DNA of 64,000 bases, from positions 744,001 to 808,000 of the forward strand of contig NZ_SRRY01000002.1 in the NCBI RefSeq assembly GCF_004792295.1, read 5' to 3'. The notes beneath the pieces are model-generated. The model made no database searches. It was not told the origin of the DNA and was given only the letters and a program-made list of their open reading frames with translations. Below are positions 62,623 through 64,000 of the stretch, one piece after another. The DNA comes from Pseudoalteromonas sp. MEBiC 03607. Lineage in GTDB: Bacteria; Pseudomonadota; Gammaproteobacteria; Enterobacterales; Alteromonadaceae. Both the position numbers and the translations under genes were made by a program. The number at the start of each line of letters is the position of its first letter. Positions within the stretch are counted from its first letter, which is position 1.

Positions 62623-64000
62623 TTTGAATGGTACTTTCTTTGATTAGATCTTCAGCTTCCATTGGCTTTGCAAAATAATAGCCTTGTAAATCATCACAAC
62701 CCATATTGCGTAAAAAGTTAATCTGCTCAAGTGTTTCAACACCTTCGGCGATACAATACAAGCCTAGATTAACGGATAAGGCGTGAATGGTCTTAATGAT
62801 TGATTCATTACTGTTATCAGAACCAATGTTACGTACGAAACTTTGGTCAATTTTTATCACATCTATCGGGAATTGGTTTAAATAGGTTAGTGACGAGTAA
62901 CCAGTTCCGAAGTCATCAAGTAACAACTTAAAGCCTGCATTTTTGAGTTTTTGCAGTTGTTTTGATGCTTTGTCTTTGTCTTCGAGTAGCGTGTTTTCGG
63001 TGATTTCAAGACGCAGTTGAATAGGTTTAACTAGATGATTGTTGAGGATCATTAGCAAACGTTCAGTTAAGTTTGACTTTAGAATATGGGTGGGTGACAA
63101 GTTCAAAGACAAGTAAAATTTTGGGTTGGCACGCAGTATAGGTTTTAACTCTGTCAGTGCTCGGTCAAGTGCTTGCTCGGTCATTAAATCAATCAAACCA
63201 ATTTCTTCGGCAATAGGAATGAACTCTGCAGGAGACACATAACCTTGTACGGTCTTCCAGCGCATTAGAAGTTCTGCACCATTAATGGTTTTCGTGTTTG
63301 CATTGACAATAGGTTGATAATTGTTGAATAAAACATCGTCTTTGAATGCGTCTTTTAACGCATTTTCTAGCAATAACTTTTTAGTTAACTGGTTATTCAT
63401 TTGCTCAGTAAAGTATTTAAAGTTATTTCTGCCAGATTGTTTGGCATGCATCATAGCAATATCTGAATTTCGAATGAGATCATCTGCAGTTTTTGCATCG
63501 AATGGGTAAAGTGCTACGCCGATACTTGCTGATATATTGATAGAAAAATCATCAATGATTACTTTATTGGCAAGCTCTTTGGTGAGCTTTTTAACTAGCT
63601 CACTCAATGCTTGAGGAGATTGTAAATCTTTAACAAGCACTAAAAATTCGTCACCACTTTGACGGCCAACGAGCGCACTTTGTGGCAGTATCTGTTTAAC
63701 TCGTTGTGTTACATTACATAATAGTTGGTCGCCGACAGCATGACCAAATGAGTCATTTACAGGTTTAAATTTATCTAAATCAATGAATAACAAAGCGGCT
63801 AACTTATTGTGCTTTTTAGCGCGATTAATGCTGCTATTGATTTTTGCATACATTAAGGTACGGTTTGGTAGCCCAGTCAAAGAGTCGTAATTTGCTAAAT
63901 ATCTTAACTCATCCTCAGCGCGTTTTTGTTCCGTTAAGTCAGAAATCACGATGACGTAATAGTTAATCGTTTGACTGTCTTTAGCAACTGCTGTGACACT
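62594..64000 (-). CDS. PAS-GGDEF-EAL c-di-GMP protein (cut by window end)
   Basis: The minus-strand frame runs off the window edge. Residues upstream of the last in-frame start ([31 protein letters not shown]) are the end of a PAS/PAC domain. The GGDEF domain reads SGDEF ([12 protein letters not shown]). The EAL domain keeps [29 protein letters not shown] and EGVE, though the signature itself reads ELL (NGAELLMRW). With most catalytic residues kept, it is probably a functional phosphodiesterase, perhaps with a weak or regulatory GGDEF. It shares 29 bp of 3' overlap with the histidine kinase gene, which is convergent. Confidence 0.88.
   Translation of the reverse strand, partial: SVTAVAKDSQTINYYVIVISDLTEQKRAEDELRYLANYDSLTGLPNRTLMYAKINSSINRAKKHNKLAALLFIDLDKFKPVNDSFGHAVGDQLLCNVTQRVKQILPQSALVGRQSGDEFLVLVKDLQSPQALSELVKKLTKELANKVIIDDFSINISASIGVALYPFDAKTADDLIRNSDIAMMHAKQSGRNNFKYFTEQMNNQLTKKLLLENALKDAFKDDVLFNNYQPIVNANTKTINGAELLMRWKTVQGYVSPAEFIPIAEEIGLIDLMTEQALDRALTELKPILRANPKFYLSLNLSPTHILKSNLTERLLMILNNHLVKPIQLRLEITENTLLEDKDKASKQLQKLKNAGFKLLLDDFGTGYSSLTYLNQFPIDVIKIDQSFVRNIGSDNSNESIIKTIHALSVNLGLYCIAEGVETLEQINFLRNMGCDDLQGYYFAKPMEAEDLIKESTIQTIVDRLNEL

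Noticed and set aside
1..64000. Mobile element, prophage, CRISPR array or tRNA attachment site
   Set aside because: No transposase, integrase, phage structural gene, spaced identical repeats or tRNA-like fold was seen in reading through the window.

Overview
This 64 kb window is chromosomal DNA from a marine gammaproteobacterium, most likely Pseudoalteromonas or a close relative. The base composition is AT-rich and genes are packed in short operons. The gene set is typical of that group: several TonB-dependent receptors, orphan chemoreceptors, c-di-GMP enzymes, an S9 peptidase, a secreted polyester depolymerase with calcium-binding repeats, and a sulfatase. The genus is an inference from protein character, because no rRNA or tRNA gene is present. 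I saw no phage, transposase, CRISPR array or tRNA, so most of the window reads as ordinary chromosome rather than a mobile island.

Layout. 1-3.7 kb: the tail of an unknown gene, a ParD-like/methionine aminopeptidase pair with overlapping reading frames, and three minus-strand genes, two of them for outer membrane proteins. 4-9.3 kb: a sulfatase, convergent with an octaheme cytochrome c carrying HEAT and TPR repeats, then a ThrE-type exporter. 9.3-14.2 kb: a LacI regulator overlapping a glycosyltransferase, divergent from a secreted S9 peptidase. 14.5-17.8 kb: small proteins, a LysR/SDR divergent pair and a LysE exporter.

17.9-33 kb is dominated by iron acquisition. It holds three TonB-dependent receptors, two with good Fur boxes. 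One receptor is divergent from a LysR gene, as irgA/irgB are in Vibrio cholerae. Another is divergent from a PepSY-type inner membrane operon. A PHB-depolymerase-type secreted esterase, a large unknown secreted protein and an RhtA-like exporter sit between them.

33-36.3 kb: a chemoreceptor divergent from an orphan flagellin. 36.3-38.9 kb: a tight operon containing a BMT5-like (eukaryotic rRNA m3U-type) methyltransferase fused to a matrin/U1-like zinc finger. 38.9-44 kb: a perfect 25-bp inverted repeat, then a divergent metabolic cluster (acyl-CoA ligase, degenerate SDR, AraC regulator / OleD-like epimerase, four-His cupin) with a 21-bp-spaced direct repeat at its centre. 44-46.6 kb: ahpC-ahpF. 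46.7-49.6 kb: a chemoreceptor / substrate-binding protein / DM13 operon. 49.7-52 kb: patatin, NfeD and stomatin. 52.4-64 kb: a PAS-diguanylate cyclase, a BASS transporter / class II aldolase / Mpo1-like operon with a divergent AraC gene, a dCache chemoreceptor, a CDF metal transporter with an unusual site, a hybrid histidine kinase, and a GGDEF-EAL protein cut by the window edge.

The strongest candidates for undescribed biology are the methyltransferase-zinc finger fusion, the AraC-centred five-gene cluster, the chemoreceptor-SBP-DM13 operon, and the large perfect hairpin at 38940-38992.
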